From: Misgurnus anguillicaudatus
Lineage: Eukaryota; Chordata; Actinopteri; Cypriniformes; Cobitidae
Reading direction: 5' to 3'
Assembly (NCBI RefSeq): GCF_027580225.2
Contig: NC_073361.2
Location: forward strand, 22,329,501-22,393,500
DNA length: 64,000 bases
Shown in pieces: positions 11,067-64,000 of the stretch; position 1 is the stretch's first letter; each line of letters opens with the position of its first letter. Below the pieces are notes generated by a model, which was not told the DNA's origin, ran no database searches, and saw nothing but the letters and a program-made list of their open reading frames with translations. The position numbers and the translations under genes were made by a program.

Positions 11067-14000
11067 ATGGCACATAAATGTGATGTTGGCGGTTGTCCAA
11101 ACCGATCGGACACGATTATTCATTACATGTTACCAGAGGATCCGAAAAGACGCAGCGTGTGGATGAAATTTATGGAAGACAGTAAACCAAGTGGAGAAAG
11201 CGTGTCTTCTTCATCTCGGGTGTGCGGTGAACATTTCTCTGAGGAGTGCTATTTTAAATTGGATCTGGGTTACACCACATGCAAAATATTAGGCATAGAT
11301 GCTGTGCCCACGATCTTCTGTGTAAATCGAGCATTTGAGACTCCAAACAATATACAGAATGAGGTAAGACTGTTATAAAAACATAGCCATTACTGTAAAA
11401 CATTACTGTTGTTGTTATATACATCGTCCTTCAAACTCTGTATTGCTTTATTTGACAGGAAACAGATAACACGTGCACAATCACCATTTCTGAGACCATT
11501 TCACTTGCCTGCGTCAAAGACGAACCTTTTGAATATGATTTAAATGACAGCATATCATTCCAAGAAGATCTAAACTCCTCACTGGATGATAGTTTTAAAC
11601 CTGAGGAAAGTGAGCTGGCTATTACTGAAGACATGGACATAGAGGAAGGCGACCAAGGCCAAGATATGAAGGGAAATAAAGGCACTTCAACTGTAATTGT
11701 TGAGATTAGAGAAGGTGTTAAGGTCAAGTTTTTCAGTTGTTTGACTTGTGGGGAGAGGTTTAGTAGTAAACGTACCCTTATGAAGCATCAACGGGCAAGT
11801 CACCCGAGGCAAAAAGATGAATCAGAAGTTAAAGAGACGATTTTTGTTTGTACAACTTGTGGGGAGAAATTTCCTAAAATGCGTTTCCTAATGCAACATA
11901 GAGCCGTACACAATGATTACACTACTGATAAAAGGTACAAGTGCCAGCAATGTGAGAAGAGTTTTTCCTGGGAGTCTTCTTGGAAAGCTCACCTGAAAGT
12001 TCACGAGTTTGGAGAGTCCATATTGCCACACGCTTGCCATTTATGTCCCAGACGCTTCGGCTACAAAGTGGCTCTTGCGGCACACGTGAAATTTCACTCT
12101 GGAAAAATTGCGAGCGCATGCCCCATGTGCGAAAAGAGCTTTCCAACCAGAAGTTTACTCGGTCAGCACATCAAAACATCCCATGCTCGGAAAAAAGTCA
12201 CGTGTAAGACTTGCAATATCACTTTCTCCAAAGTCAAAACCTATATCAAACACTTGAACAAACATAATGTGGAAGAGGCCGATATGGAGATTTCGGAGGC
12301 TGAAATAAATGTTCTGGCTGAGAGTGCAACAGATCTATCAGCAGTAGAATCAGCAGCAGATCCAATGGTGATAGAATCTGTGACGGATCAATCGGAGATA
12401 GAATTAGTGGTAGAATCAGCAGCAGATCATTCTGCGGTAGAATCAGCAGCAGATCCAATGCTGGTAGAATCAGTGACTGATCCATCGGAAATAGAAATAG
12501 TGGTAGAATCAGCAGCAGATCCTTCGGCGGTAGAATCAGCAGCAGATCCTTCGGTGGTAGAATCAGCAGCAGATCCTTTGGCGATAGAATCAGCAGCAGA
12601 TCATTCGGCGGTAGAATCAGCAGCAGATCCAATGGTGGTAGAATCAGTGACGGATCCATCGGAAATAGTATCAGTGGTAGAATCAGCAGCAGATCAGTCG
12701 GCAGCAGAGTCAGCAACAGAATCAGTAGCAGAATCAGCAGCAGATCCATCAGCAGTAGAATCAGCAGCAGACCTATTGGGGGCAGATCTATCAATGGTAG
12801 AATCAGCAGCAGATCCATTGGGGGCAGATCCATTGATGGTAGAATCAGCAGCAGATCCATCAATAACAGATCCATCGATGGTAGAATCAGCAGCATATCC
12901 ATTAACAGTAAAAACATCAGGAGATCAATCAGCAGCAGATCCATCAATAGCAGATCCATCGATGATAGAATCAGCAGCTGATCCATCAATAACAGATCCA
13001 CTGATGGTAGAATCAGCAGCAGATCCATCAATAACAGATCCATCGATAGTAGAATCAGCAGCTGATCCATTAACAGTAAAAACATCAGGAGATCAATCAG
13101 CAGCAGATCAATCAATAGCAGATCCATCGATGATAGAATCAGCAGCAGATCCAACAAAAACAGATCCATCGATGATAGAATCAGCAGCAGATCCATCGAT
13201 GATAGAATCAGCAGCAGATCCATCGATGATAGAATCAGCAGCAGATCCATCGATGATAGAATCAGCAGCAGATCCATCGATGATAGAATCAGCAGCAGAT
13301 CCAACAATAACAGATCCATCGATGATAGAATCAGCAGCAGATCCATCGATGATAGAATCAGCAGCAGATCCAACAATAGCAGATCCATCGATGATAGAAT
13401 CAGCAGCAGATCCATCAACAATGATAGAATCAGCAGCAGATCCATCAATGATAGAATCAGCAGCAGATCCATCAATGTTAGAATCAGCAGCAGATCCATC
13501 AATAGCAGATCCATCGATGATAGAATCAGCAGCAGATCCATCGATGTTAGAATCAGCAGCAGACCCATCAATAGCAGATCCATCGATGACAGAATCAGCA
13601 GCAGATCCATCGATGACAGAATCAGCAGCAGATCCATCAATGATAGAATCAGCAGCAGATCCATCAATGATAGAATCAGCAGCAGATCCATCGATGTTAG
13701 AATCAGCAGCAGATCCATCAATAGCAGATCCATCGATGATAGAATCAGCAGCAGATCCATCGATGTTAGAATCAGCAGCAGACCCATCAATAGCAGATCC
13801 ATCGATGACAGAATCAGCAGCAGATCCATCAATGATAGAATCAGCAGCAGATCCATCGATGTTAGAATCGGCAGCAGATCCATTGATGATAGAATCAGCA
13901 GCAGATCCATCAATGATAGAATCAGCAGCAGATCCATCAATGATAGAATCAGCAGCAGATCCATCGATGATAGAATCAGCAGCAAATCCATCAATAGCAG

Positions 14001-14242
14001 ATCCATCGATGATAGAATCAGCAGCAGATCCTTCAATATCAGATCTATCGATAAAAGAATACGCAAGAGATCCATCGATGGTAGAATCAGCAGCAGCAGA
14101 ATCATCAATTGTAGAATCAGCAGCAGATCCAACAGTACTTGAGGTTGCGGAGTCTGAAGAGGCACAGAGTGTTCTGGAAAAGGAACTTACCCAAGATAAT
14201 CATGAAGAGGAAAAAAGCAAGGATCATGCTTTCACACAATAA
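11067..14242 (+). CDS. THAP and C2H2 zinc-finger protein with long ESAAD repeat
   Basis: Two exons, 11067-11363 and 11459-14242, join in phase 0 (GAG|gtaaga, tttgacag|GAA), giving 1026 residues. Residues 1-84 are a THAP domain: C5, C10, C53 and H56 of the C2CH site, W32, and a terminal AVPTIF. THAP domains bind DNA through zinc. About residues 191-370 hold six C2H2 fingers, beginning CLTCGERF, CTTCGEKF, CQQCEKSF, CHLCPRRF, CPMCEKSF and CKTCNITF. From about residue 380 to 990 is an acidic repeat based on ESAADPSMI. The likely role is a nuclear DNA-binding regulator; this is inferred from domains only and I do not recognise the gene by name. The start ATG has purine at -3 and G at +4. The long open frame that begins at 11633 is the same exon; its true 5' end is the acceptor at 11458. 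THAP domains are also found in transposases, but no nuclease domain is seen here. Confidence 0.88.
12340..14130 (+). repeat. Coding minisatellite (27-bp unit, ESAADPSMI-type repeat)
   Basis: Lies within exon 2 of the THAP/C2H2 gene. I count about 48 ESAA-type units. The basic 9-residue unit is ESAADPSMI or ESAADPSML; longer 14-residue forms insert SIAD or SITD (ESAADPSIADPSMI). The 5' third is more divergent (ESAADPSAV, ESVTDPSEI); the middle and 3' part are nearly identical, with larger blocks duplicated (about 13530-13610 and 13690-13830). The frame is kept throughout, with no stop. Each unit carries E and D and no basic residue, so the region is strongly acidic and probably disordered. Confidence 0.95.
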
Positions 14243-14600
14243 GGGATATCCGTCGTCCACTTGTGGCTTTCATAACATTTCTTTTTCAACGTACTGTATG
14301 ATAGATTATAGTGGCTTGCTTGTAGTTTGAGCTTTATTTTTTCATTTGAAAATTGATTTTCTTTAGTCAGGTTTGTAGTTAAGGACCTAATCTAATCATG
14401 TAAACTAAATAGTGCATATTTTAGGTAGACTTATGTCTTTGTTACATAACACCATGTACATACATTCTTATTCACGGTAGAAAGCGTAAAGTGTTATTAG
14501 TATTATGTTGCTGAATTCACAGAATAATGTGTACTTGAAAGATGCATTTCATATAAATAATAAAATGTATTTTCATTGCTTTAAGTCTATTGGTGCATTT
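14243..14600 (+). terminator. THAP gene 3' UTR and poly(A) signal
   Basis: AATAAA at 14559-14564, about 320 bases after the stop, is the best poly(A) signal. It lies about 150 bases from candidate minus-strand signals of rps6ka3 (TTTATT at 14720-14725 and 14777-14782), so the two genes converge tail to tail. Confidence 0.55.
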
Positions 14601-14719
14601 CATCCTTAAATCCTGTTTTATCGGTAAGCTCTAAAAATAAAAAGGCAGATGTAAAAATATTAATTCACTAATGTATTATATTAAACATTTTTTGTTAATA
14701 CTCAGCAAATTAAGCAAAG

Positions 14720-16063
14720 TTTATTGTATAAACCAACATAATCAACCACATGAAGGATTTAGAATTCACAGACAGTTTTATTAAAAATGGCAATCCTTTA
14801 TTTTCTACCTGTACAAAAAGGAAAGAACAGGATAGCAGCTTGCTTACATGGACAGCAACATTTTTCCAGCACTCGTCCGAGACAACAAAAATAAAAATAA
14901 ATGTACAACAATGCAACAAATTTAAACAATAACTGCAAACCTGTAAGGAATTAGAAGTGGTTAAAAAATAAGAGAAAACATCCTCAATCATGCTCATGAC
15001 ATATCCACTTCCAAAGCGCTACTAGCTAATATAGCATCTTGCCCATGCACATTTATAAAAAAATATGTCAAGTCTCTCAGTAGTCACTTGATAAAGTCAC
15101 TACATATATCTCTGAGCAATTCAATACTTCTCTACATACAACAAATACACAGGTCAGCAGGTGTTAGGTGAGGCGATACAGCTGTATACGTTTTCGTCCC
15201 AGCTTATTTTTTTGTATTGCATTTCACCTGAGTTCTCCGTTTGACATTCTGTGCTGCTTATATATGGGTCTCCGCTGCATTGTTGTGCTTTGGACCTCTT
15301 TTCACGTGATGTGTAAAAAGTATGTTGAGCTAACGCAAGCAGCTATCATACAACCATTCAGACATCAGCGGCTGCTCTTATAGTCTCGTTTGAGTTTCCC
15401 AGACGGGTCCCAGTTAAGAATGACTATGAAAATAAAGTGTGCTGGGATACATCAAAGCTAGTACGGGTTAGTGGAACTTCAGCTTATGAAATAATACATC
15501 AGCGTATGATGTCAGTGGCTTTCCAGAGTTTAAATAAGGTAGAAGTGCAAAAGATTTAAGTAAGGACAGGATAAAAATTGAATATTCAGTGTTGACCTGA
15601 AATCACAGAATGTATACTTTATATAACACCCCCATACAACTGGAGCTTTATTTGACTATGTGCGCACAAAAAAAGTGCAGATGGACTTTATGATGTCATA
15701 ACTTTACTGCCTAAAATCATAAAACATAAACTTCCTAGCTTTATATATATATATTTTTAAGATACAGCATGTTACAGATTTATATATCATACTGTATACT
15801 CAAAAGTGTTTGCTGCTCAGATAAAGTCCACAGAATTCCCCCGATTCTTCGTCTGTTTGCGTTTGGAGGCAGCAATGATTGTACGGATATTCAACATTTC
15901 ATTGGCCCACGTAGAGATGGAAGATTTCGATTGTCCACCAGGGGTCCCCAGTATCAACGCTTGGCTCCGAGGCCTTGACGCAAGGTGGGCAGCCAGCAAA
16001 CCGAGTTTAGTCTGTGCTTAAACCAAGCTAAAGGTCATGGGATTGGAGGTGGCAGGTATGTGA
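14720..16063 (-). other. rps6ka3: rps6ka3 3' UTR (probable)
   Basis: Follows the rps6ka3 stop at 16064-16066 on the minus strand. Minus-strand AATAAA candidates are at 14777-14782 and 14720-14725, which would give a 3' UTR of about 1.3 kb. Small open stretches inside are not supported as genes. Confidence 0.5.
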
Positions 16064-58430
<42,367 letters not shown>

Positions 58431-58800
58431 CTTCACTCTTTGGGGATTCACTTTTGCGGATGCACAACGATACAGAGCTAAGTTACTTCGTATATATCGC
58501 GCACGTTTGTTCGCGCGATCTTGACACGGAGCGATAAAGCTGGCAACCCGAGGCTCGTGCGCGCAACGCATCCAAATACGCCGCCACCTTTTCCTCCACT
58601 CACATCTGTCAGTCAACGCGGCGTTTCCATAGAAATACAATGACCGTGCCCCGATCTTACGCCAGTCGCCCTCTCTCTCCCTCCCGTCGATAGAAAAAAA
58701 CACGTTCACGCTCTATTCACTTCCGCTTCTCGCTGTATGACGCACCGGATTGGGTAAGCTTCCTGTCGGTCATATGTGTAGGGCGGGACTGAAGATGTGG
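58431..58800 (-). promoter_or_regulatory. rps6ka3: rps6ka3 5' UTR and promoter region
   Basis: CpG-rich block upstream of the canonical start. On the minus strand it has an ETS-type core (CACTTCCGC on plus, 58718-58726) and CCAAT (ATTGG on plus, 58749-58753). No TATA box is seen. This fits a broad CpG-type promoter. Confidence 0.5.
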
Positions 58801-61640
58801 CGCTCACAGACGCACAGGTACAAGCATAGTGAGCAATATGTGTGCTTTTATGTATTCATAAATATGTAAACATATTTATTTTAGTTTATTTATCGTTTTA
58901 TTCTGTTTTTGTGTCTAAGGTCCTGTATTTTTTTATTTGTTAACTGAATACCATAATTGTAATATTTTTGATTTTCTTAATAATAAAAAGTGCTTTTCTG
59001 ACCTAAGCTATAGTCTGAGTTAACATCTTGCCAATCAATAATAAAGGCATTTGCTTAAAATAATAAAAGAATCGTATGATTAGGACCTAATACATTAATA
59101 AATATTACATTTAGGAAATTACGTCATTGAAGCATCAATGTTCCTACAAATGTTCTTCGGAAAAAATATTCCTCGTATAAACTTCTGTTTTTTGCACTGA
59201 TTTTAAAATTCAGCTTGTGATGAGACGCAGGTGGACAGTGCGACATCTGCTGGTGAGTGAATGTATGGTCATTTCTGTCCCGTTACGTATATGTAAAATA
59301 AATTAAAAATAACATAAAATAACATAAGTCAAACGATTAGATTTTTTAGATCATTATTTATATATTGATTTAAATTCCAAAAGGAGTCGAATAACTCAAC
59401 ACTACATTTCATAACACCTGCTGTGAAACAGTGAGCTACAAGAGTATGTAAAGGTGCAAATGTGATGCCTTATATATACATTTCAAAAGCTTTAGATGAT
59501 TTTAGTTTCTGGAAGCAGATACCAATTTCAAATAACAAGAACAATTAGCATTACTGTATTCAATATTTACATAATTCTCAAAATTAAAAAGAGAACACAT
59601 GAATATCAGCAGTTAATGAATGCATTGTACAGGACATAACAGTATGGATAACACAAGTTTATTCCCTGTGCTTTGTGTGTGTACGTTTGGAACATACTTG
59701 TAGGTAATGCATTTTAGGGAATAAAGTAAATAATAGCATTGTTGTCTTGGCTGGATGTGATCCTAGAACTGGACTCTTTAGCTGATGGATTTCAGTCTTG
59801 TCCAGGGATTGGTGCATTCTGACCTCTATGGTTAGATCATTAAAAAAATGTGGTTGTAGATCTTTGAGAGGGGTCAGGGGTAGGAAACTGTGCAGCCTTC
59901 TCTGCATTCTGTCAATCTTCCAAATTTCCAACTTTTGGACTTTTTATTTAAAATCACTATAATGCAAAGTCTCTTGTTGCTCATTACTTTGCAAAGTATT
60001 GACATAAATGATTGATAGGCTCTACTAGTGAAATGAAAGGTGCATAATTTCAAAACCAAAGACAAATGATAATGCCTCCCGTAGTGTGTTAAGACTTTAC
60101 CGTAATCTCTTCCACACATTGATCATCCAGCCTTTCAGAAAATTGATTGGTCACTCTTACTGTGACCTTGAATGAGAAAGGAACTGGTTGACAGTGTGCA
60201 GGGAACAATGAGGTTACTGTTAAGAAGTGGGAACTAGATAAGCCTGATATTGCCTAGAGAAGAAACATGATGCCGGGGGGCCTGTAGATGAGGATATGGT
60301 TTAAAATGAAATGAACAGGGTTGAGAAAAAGTTAAAGGCCAACCTCACCTGACCGCTCATGCTGTGCCCATGGTAACAATATGTCTGGAACTCCATTAGT
60401 ATAGCACTCTGGGGCAAACATACCAATAGGGTGTCAAACATTTACCCACAGACCGGATCTCCCTAAATTATGTCTGTTTTCAACACAATTTTGCTAAAAT
60501 GCCTTCCGTACTCAGTCACTGATTATACAACATGCTGTTAAGTACCAAATAAGTGTAATTCTACCTTTCAGTAAATGTCAATAATTTCAGTAAAAAAACA
60601 AAAAAAAAAAAAACACAAATTTACCTCTTCAGATCTAAGAACTTCTTTTCCACAGAGAAAATCCATACATCCACCTGGAAATCACAAAAACAATTCATAC
60701 ATGATGACAAATGTACAACAAACTACATGGGTGAGGGTGGCAGAAGGTAGATATTCATAACAGCTAATGTATACAATTACCATCAGACCCAGTATTAAAT
60801 CAAGTATTAAGGCTATGTCTCATAATCTAATTATGAGAAGAGCATCAAAGTATGATTTTAGTAAGTGATTTCACATTTCTTACAATCTTTGACTTTTACA
60901 CAGAATGTTCTTTGCATTATGTTGGATGATTTAATGTAGAAAACAGTAAATCACAAAAAAGGAAGATTTTTTTTCACAAACAGGGTCACAATTATTATAT
61001 TTTATAACCTCTCCATCATAAATCTGAAAGTAATGCTGATCCGCTTTTAGTTCTATTTGTCTCCTGGTTTAAATTATGCGTAACGTTAGTCCATACTTTA
61101 ATTTGGAAATTGACATTAACAGGACTTTTATTTTGGTGACTTGTAAACAGCGTCATCTACGGGAAAGGCATAGGTATTTTTTCCCAGCAGACAAGCGCCA
61201 CCAGGTGATGAACAGTTAAACCAAAATGCTGTTTTTCATTTTTAAACGAATGCAGAAATCTGTATGATACCTTCCATCATATACTATTTGTTTCTCGATT
61301 TCTCGTATTAAAGTATACAAAGTATTTATAAAAGAAACAAAGAAACATTCTGTATTGTAATGTTGTTACTTGAACATGTGATATTGGTAAATTGGTTAAA
61401 AAACATCACATTACAAAAGTTGTTTAAAAGATAACTAGTTAGGGTTATTATACTGTAAAAGTATCATTAAGCTTTAACTTTAATTTGGACTGAATAATGC
61501 AATAATGAACAATATATATATATTAACATTTAATATTAAATCATCTTTGAATAGTTTTTATTTATTTAAAGATTTCTGTTTTTATTTATGATTATGTTAT
61601 CATGTAACAACAAAAAAAGTACATTTATTTCTTGATAAGC
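58801..61640. other. Intergenic DNA between rps6ka3 and ythdf3
   Basis: About 2.8 kb, AT-rich, between two head-to-head genes. Open stretches such as 59659-59931 have no domain. I recognise no exon or element with clear ends. Confidence 0.5.
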
Positions 61641-61994
61641 CAAGCGCGCGTCTTCTCTCTTGACGTCACCGGCGGAAGGTCAACGCTCAAACGGAAGTGA
61701 CAGTCAGAGCCCATCCGCCATTGTGGAGCAGAGCAGGGTAATTTTCTCTCCATATATTACACAGGGTGTGAATGTTTTGTACTAACCTAAGCACGACACA
61801 CCGTCACCGACCTCCCCAGCCGTTTGACATTCACCGTCTCCGCCGCCCGAGAAAACCGCTGTCGATCGTTTGAGACCGGGCAAGGAGATCAACGTCTGTG
61901 ATTATAGGGCCAACCGGAGAGAGCAGAAATAACGTGAAGGTAGCAGGAGAGACCGTGGACAGTCATAACATCGATCAGATCGGGCTCCTAGAGG
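61641..61994 (+). promoter_or_regulatory. ythdf3: ythdf3 promoter and 5' UTR
   Basis: CpG-rich block with a perfect CRE palindrome TGACGTCA (61661-61668), an ETS core CGGAAGTG (61692-61699) and a YY1-like CCGCCATTGTGG (61715-61726), a set typical of constitutive promoters. The leader is GC-rich up to the ATG at 61995. Confidence 0.6.
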
Positions 61995-62852
61995 ATGTCT
62001 GCGACAACTGTCGATCAGGTACACAAGTCCGACGCTCTTTTATGTACACCACACTTAAACGTGATGGTGTGTATGCACATACTGGGGCTGTGTCCCAAAA
62101 CCTAGTGAGCTGCCTACCTAGACAACATTTTTGGAAACCATAGGAGCGTTTTAAACGGTCAAGCTAACATCAGAACTTACTTAACGAACGTGTTATATGC
62201 GTCTATGACGCCCAAATATGCTGTCTAAGTAGGTTTTCATGTAACCTATAAATCTGAGAATGTCTTGTATATGTAATACCCGTTCCTGTTGGGCAGCATC
62301 ACTGGCCATGTAACTTATCATCCACGTATAAGATCATGTCATACAGTGTAAAGTTCATCATGTAACTGAATACATCTTGTAAAGTTAGTAGATGCCCATA
62401 AATGGCTGCCTAGTAGGGCAGCTTATTAGGTTTTGAGACACAGCCAGTGTTGCCCATAAACCTGAGAAAGTCTTTGATAGCTTCTGGTGGGCAGAATCAT
62501 TGGTCAGTCATCTCTGATGATGTCATCATGCACAGTTAGTAGATGCCCACAAAAGCCGGCTAGTAAAAAGGCAGCTTGCTAGGTTTAGAGACGCAGCCGG
62601 TGTATCCTTTGAAGCTGAGAGTTTTTGATAGCTGTTCCTGGTGGCCATGCATCCTTGATCATGTGATGAAGTCCTTACCCTTTGTTAAATGTTATAGACA
62701 TAGGCAGCAAAGAAATTTCATTCTATATGCGTCAGTCCAGTTAAACTGATAAAGCTTGTTTTGCTTTGTTCATATTGTGAATTTTCTCTCTTTGACATCT
62801 GATCGCACACTTTGAACACAACATCAGAGACCTAAAGGACAAGGAAACAAAG
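61995..62852 (+). CDS. ythdf3: YTH domain family m6A reader, first two coding exons (YTHDF3-like), partial
   Basis: YTHDF proteins bind N6-methyladenosine in cytoplasmic mRNA through a C-terminal YTH domain and affect translation and decay. Exon 1 (61995-62018) encodes MSATTVDQ and ends CAG|gtacac. Exon 2 (62828-62852) is a 25-base microexon encoding RPKGQGNK plus one base, bounded by catcag| and |gtacgt. The joined MSATTVDQRPKGQGNK matches the family N-terminus, closest to YTHDF3 (YTHDF1 and YTHDF2 differ at VDT or SLLEQ). The low-complexity region and YTH domain would lie beyond 64000. The call rests on 16 residues plus exon structure, so the paralogue is probable rather than certain. Confidence 0.78.
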
Positions 62853-64000
62853 GTACGTGTTGCAACAATTCGTTTTTTAGGCATGCCCACTTTTAAGAAG
62901 GTTCTGTCTTATGTCAGTGTTTCAACCTTTTCCTGGATGATTAGTTAACCATACATAGTCTCTTTAACTGTGGCACTGAAATCTGTGGATTCACTTCTTC
63001 TGGAAATCATGCTTGTATAGGATACAGTGATACATTTCATGATAAATGGATAAAGTTATATATAAACATATATACATAATATACATACATACAGTACTGT
63101 GCAAAAGTCTTAGGCCACCATGCCAGAATTAGATTTGTTGTTCTTGCAATGTTATAGTGATCATACATAATTGTTTCTCAGTCTCTGTAATAGAATACAT
63201 CCAGAAAATACAGGAAATGTGTATATAGTATTAAAAACTGTATAAAAATGTAAACTGATACTCCCCTTCCACTTGAGCAATAGCAGGAAACTGCAGGATC
63301 TCTTAAACCTAAATAAAATTAACTACTAATTTCTAATTTTAAAAACATTTTTACTTCATTCTGCTCAAAAACGCTCAAGATGTGTTTAGTGCCAAAAGAG
63401 GTCACACTAAACACAGACAATGCCTAAAGAAGACATTTACACCTGAAAATTATTTTTTTATTTTTTTTGTATATATTTTCTGTTTGTATCTTAATAAAAT
63501 AGATTAAAAAATAAATACGGCTGGACATTAAAACTTCTAAAACAACAAGTTTGGTGGTGGTGGTGGTGGCCTAAGACTTTTGCACAGTACTGTACATATA
63601 ATGGAAGTTATTATAAAATTGCAGGTACATTTGGTAACCAAAGTAATTATTTTTTCTGCTCTTTTTAAATAGATATATATTTAATTATCATTTAATAATT
63701 GTGTAGTCCTACTTGTTGCGGATCACAAGATGTTACAGTCCATACCAATATAATATTTCTTATATAAAGTGTGTGTTATTGCTGAAATTCATGATTTTTT
63801 ACTTACCAAATGTACCTGCAGTTATATAATCACCTATATGCTGGGTCAGGATTACTATTTACTGTACTAAATTTTTTTTTGCATGTATTTTATAATTAAG
63901 TATAACATATTCAGTGAAGTAACCTTTTATACTTTTTGTTATACAGTACTTCAAAAATATAATTTACTTAAACTGATGGACTTTCTGTCTTGCTTTGGTA
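62853..64000 (+). other. ythdf3: ythdf3 intron 2 (partial)
   Basis: Follows the microexon donor at 62853 and runs off the right edge. Apart from the mariner-like element at 63092-63592 it is AT-rich with no visible exon. Confidence 0.6.
63092..63592. mobile_element. Mariner-type non-autonomous element, TA target
   Basis: Ends CAGTACTGTGCAAAAGTCTT and AAGACTTTTGCACAGTACTG are perfect inverted copies continuing with AGGCCACCA, flanked by TA on each side (63090-63091 and 63593-63594), as in Tc1/mariner insertions. The 501-bp interior has no transposase. A GGT-triplet tract lies just inside the right end. Confidence 0.85.

Noticed and set aside
12246..14165. A real minus-strand gene of 639 codons
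   Set aside because: The frame exists only because the plus-strand repeat is a multiple of three; the peptide is a pure leucine-rich repeat with no other sign of a gene.
11633..14242. An independent gene starting at the ATG at 11633
   Set aside because: The frame is open back to a clear acceptor at 11458 and joins the THAP exon in phase 0, so 11633 is internal.
58431..58709. Upstream ATG at 58709 as the rps6ka3 start
   Set aside because: The upstream peptide has no RSK similarity; conservation starts at MPLAQLVDPW.
61898..62143. An 81-codon gene at the start of ythdf3
   Set aside because: It runs through the 5' UTR, over the ythdf3 start in another frame and into intron 1; no similarity is seen.

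Overview
The window reads as vertebrate nuclear DNA, most likely from a ray-finned fish of the cyprinid or wider otophysan type. The genes are split by GT-AG introns and match conserved vertebrate proteins. The non-coding DNA is full of short inverted-repeat DNA transposons, tRNA-derived SINEs and Tc1-like fragments of the sort common in these fish. Species assignment is inference; no search was run.

Layout, left to right. (1) 1-6503, minus strand: 5' part of a MAP7-family microtubule-associated protein gene, best called map7d2 (four coding exons; the 3' part lies off the left edge). (2) 8345-10383, minus: complete eif1ax (translation initiation factor eIF1A), seven coding exons giving 144 residues. 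(3) 11067-14242, plus: an unnamed two-exon gene with an N-terminal THAP zinc finger, six C2H2 fingers and a roughly 1.8-kb coding minisatellite (about 48 ESAAD-type units); it diverges from eif1ax. (4) 16064-58430, minus: complete rps6ka3 (RSK2 kinase). I resolved 22 coding exons that join in phase to exactly 740 codons (739 residues plus stop). It has a 24.3-kb intron 2 carrying two or three candidate alternative 5' exons and many transposons. (5) 61995 to the right edge, plus: the first two coding exons of a YTHDF m6A reader, best called ythdf3, head to head with rps6ka3 across about 3.5 kb.

The order map7d2-eif1ax-rps6ka3 is the same as on human Xp22.12, which supports the gene names. The THAP gene between eif1ax and rps6ka3 and the ythdf3 neighbour are not part of that human block. 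The genes are housekeeping or signalling genes and do not form a pathway; eif1ax and ythdf3 both act on mRNA translation or fate, and rps6ka3 is an ERK effector kinase.

The most unusual items are the THAP/C2H2 protein with its expanded acidic 9-residue repeat, whose complementary strand is also open for 639 codons; the phase-compatible alternative 5' exons of rps6ka3; a degenerate THAP-like exon inside a nested transposon in rps6ka3 intron 2; and a cohort of TTAA-flanked inverted-repeat elements, some nested in or hosting other transposons.
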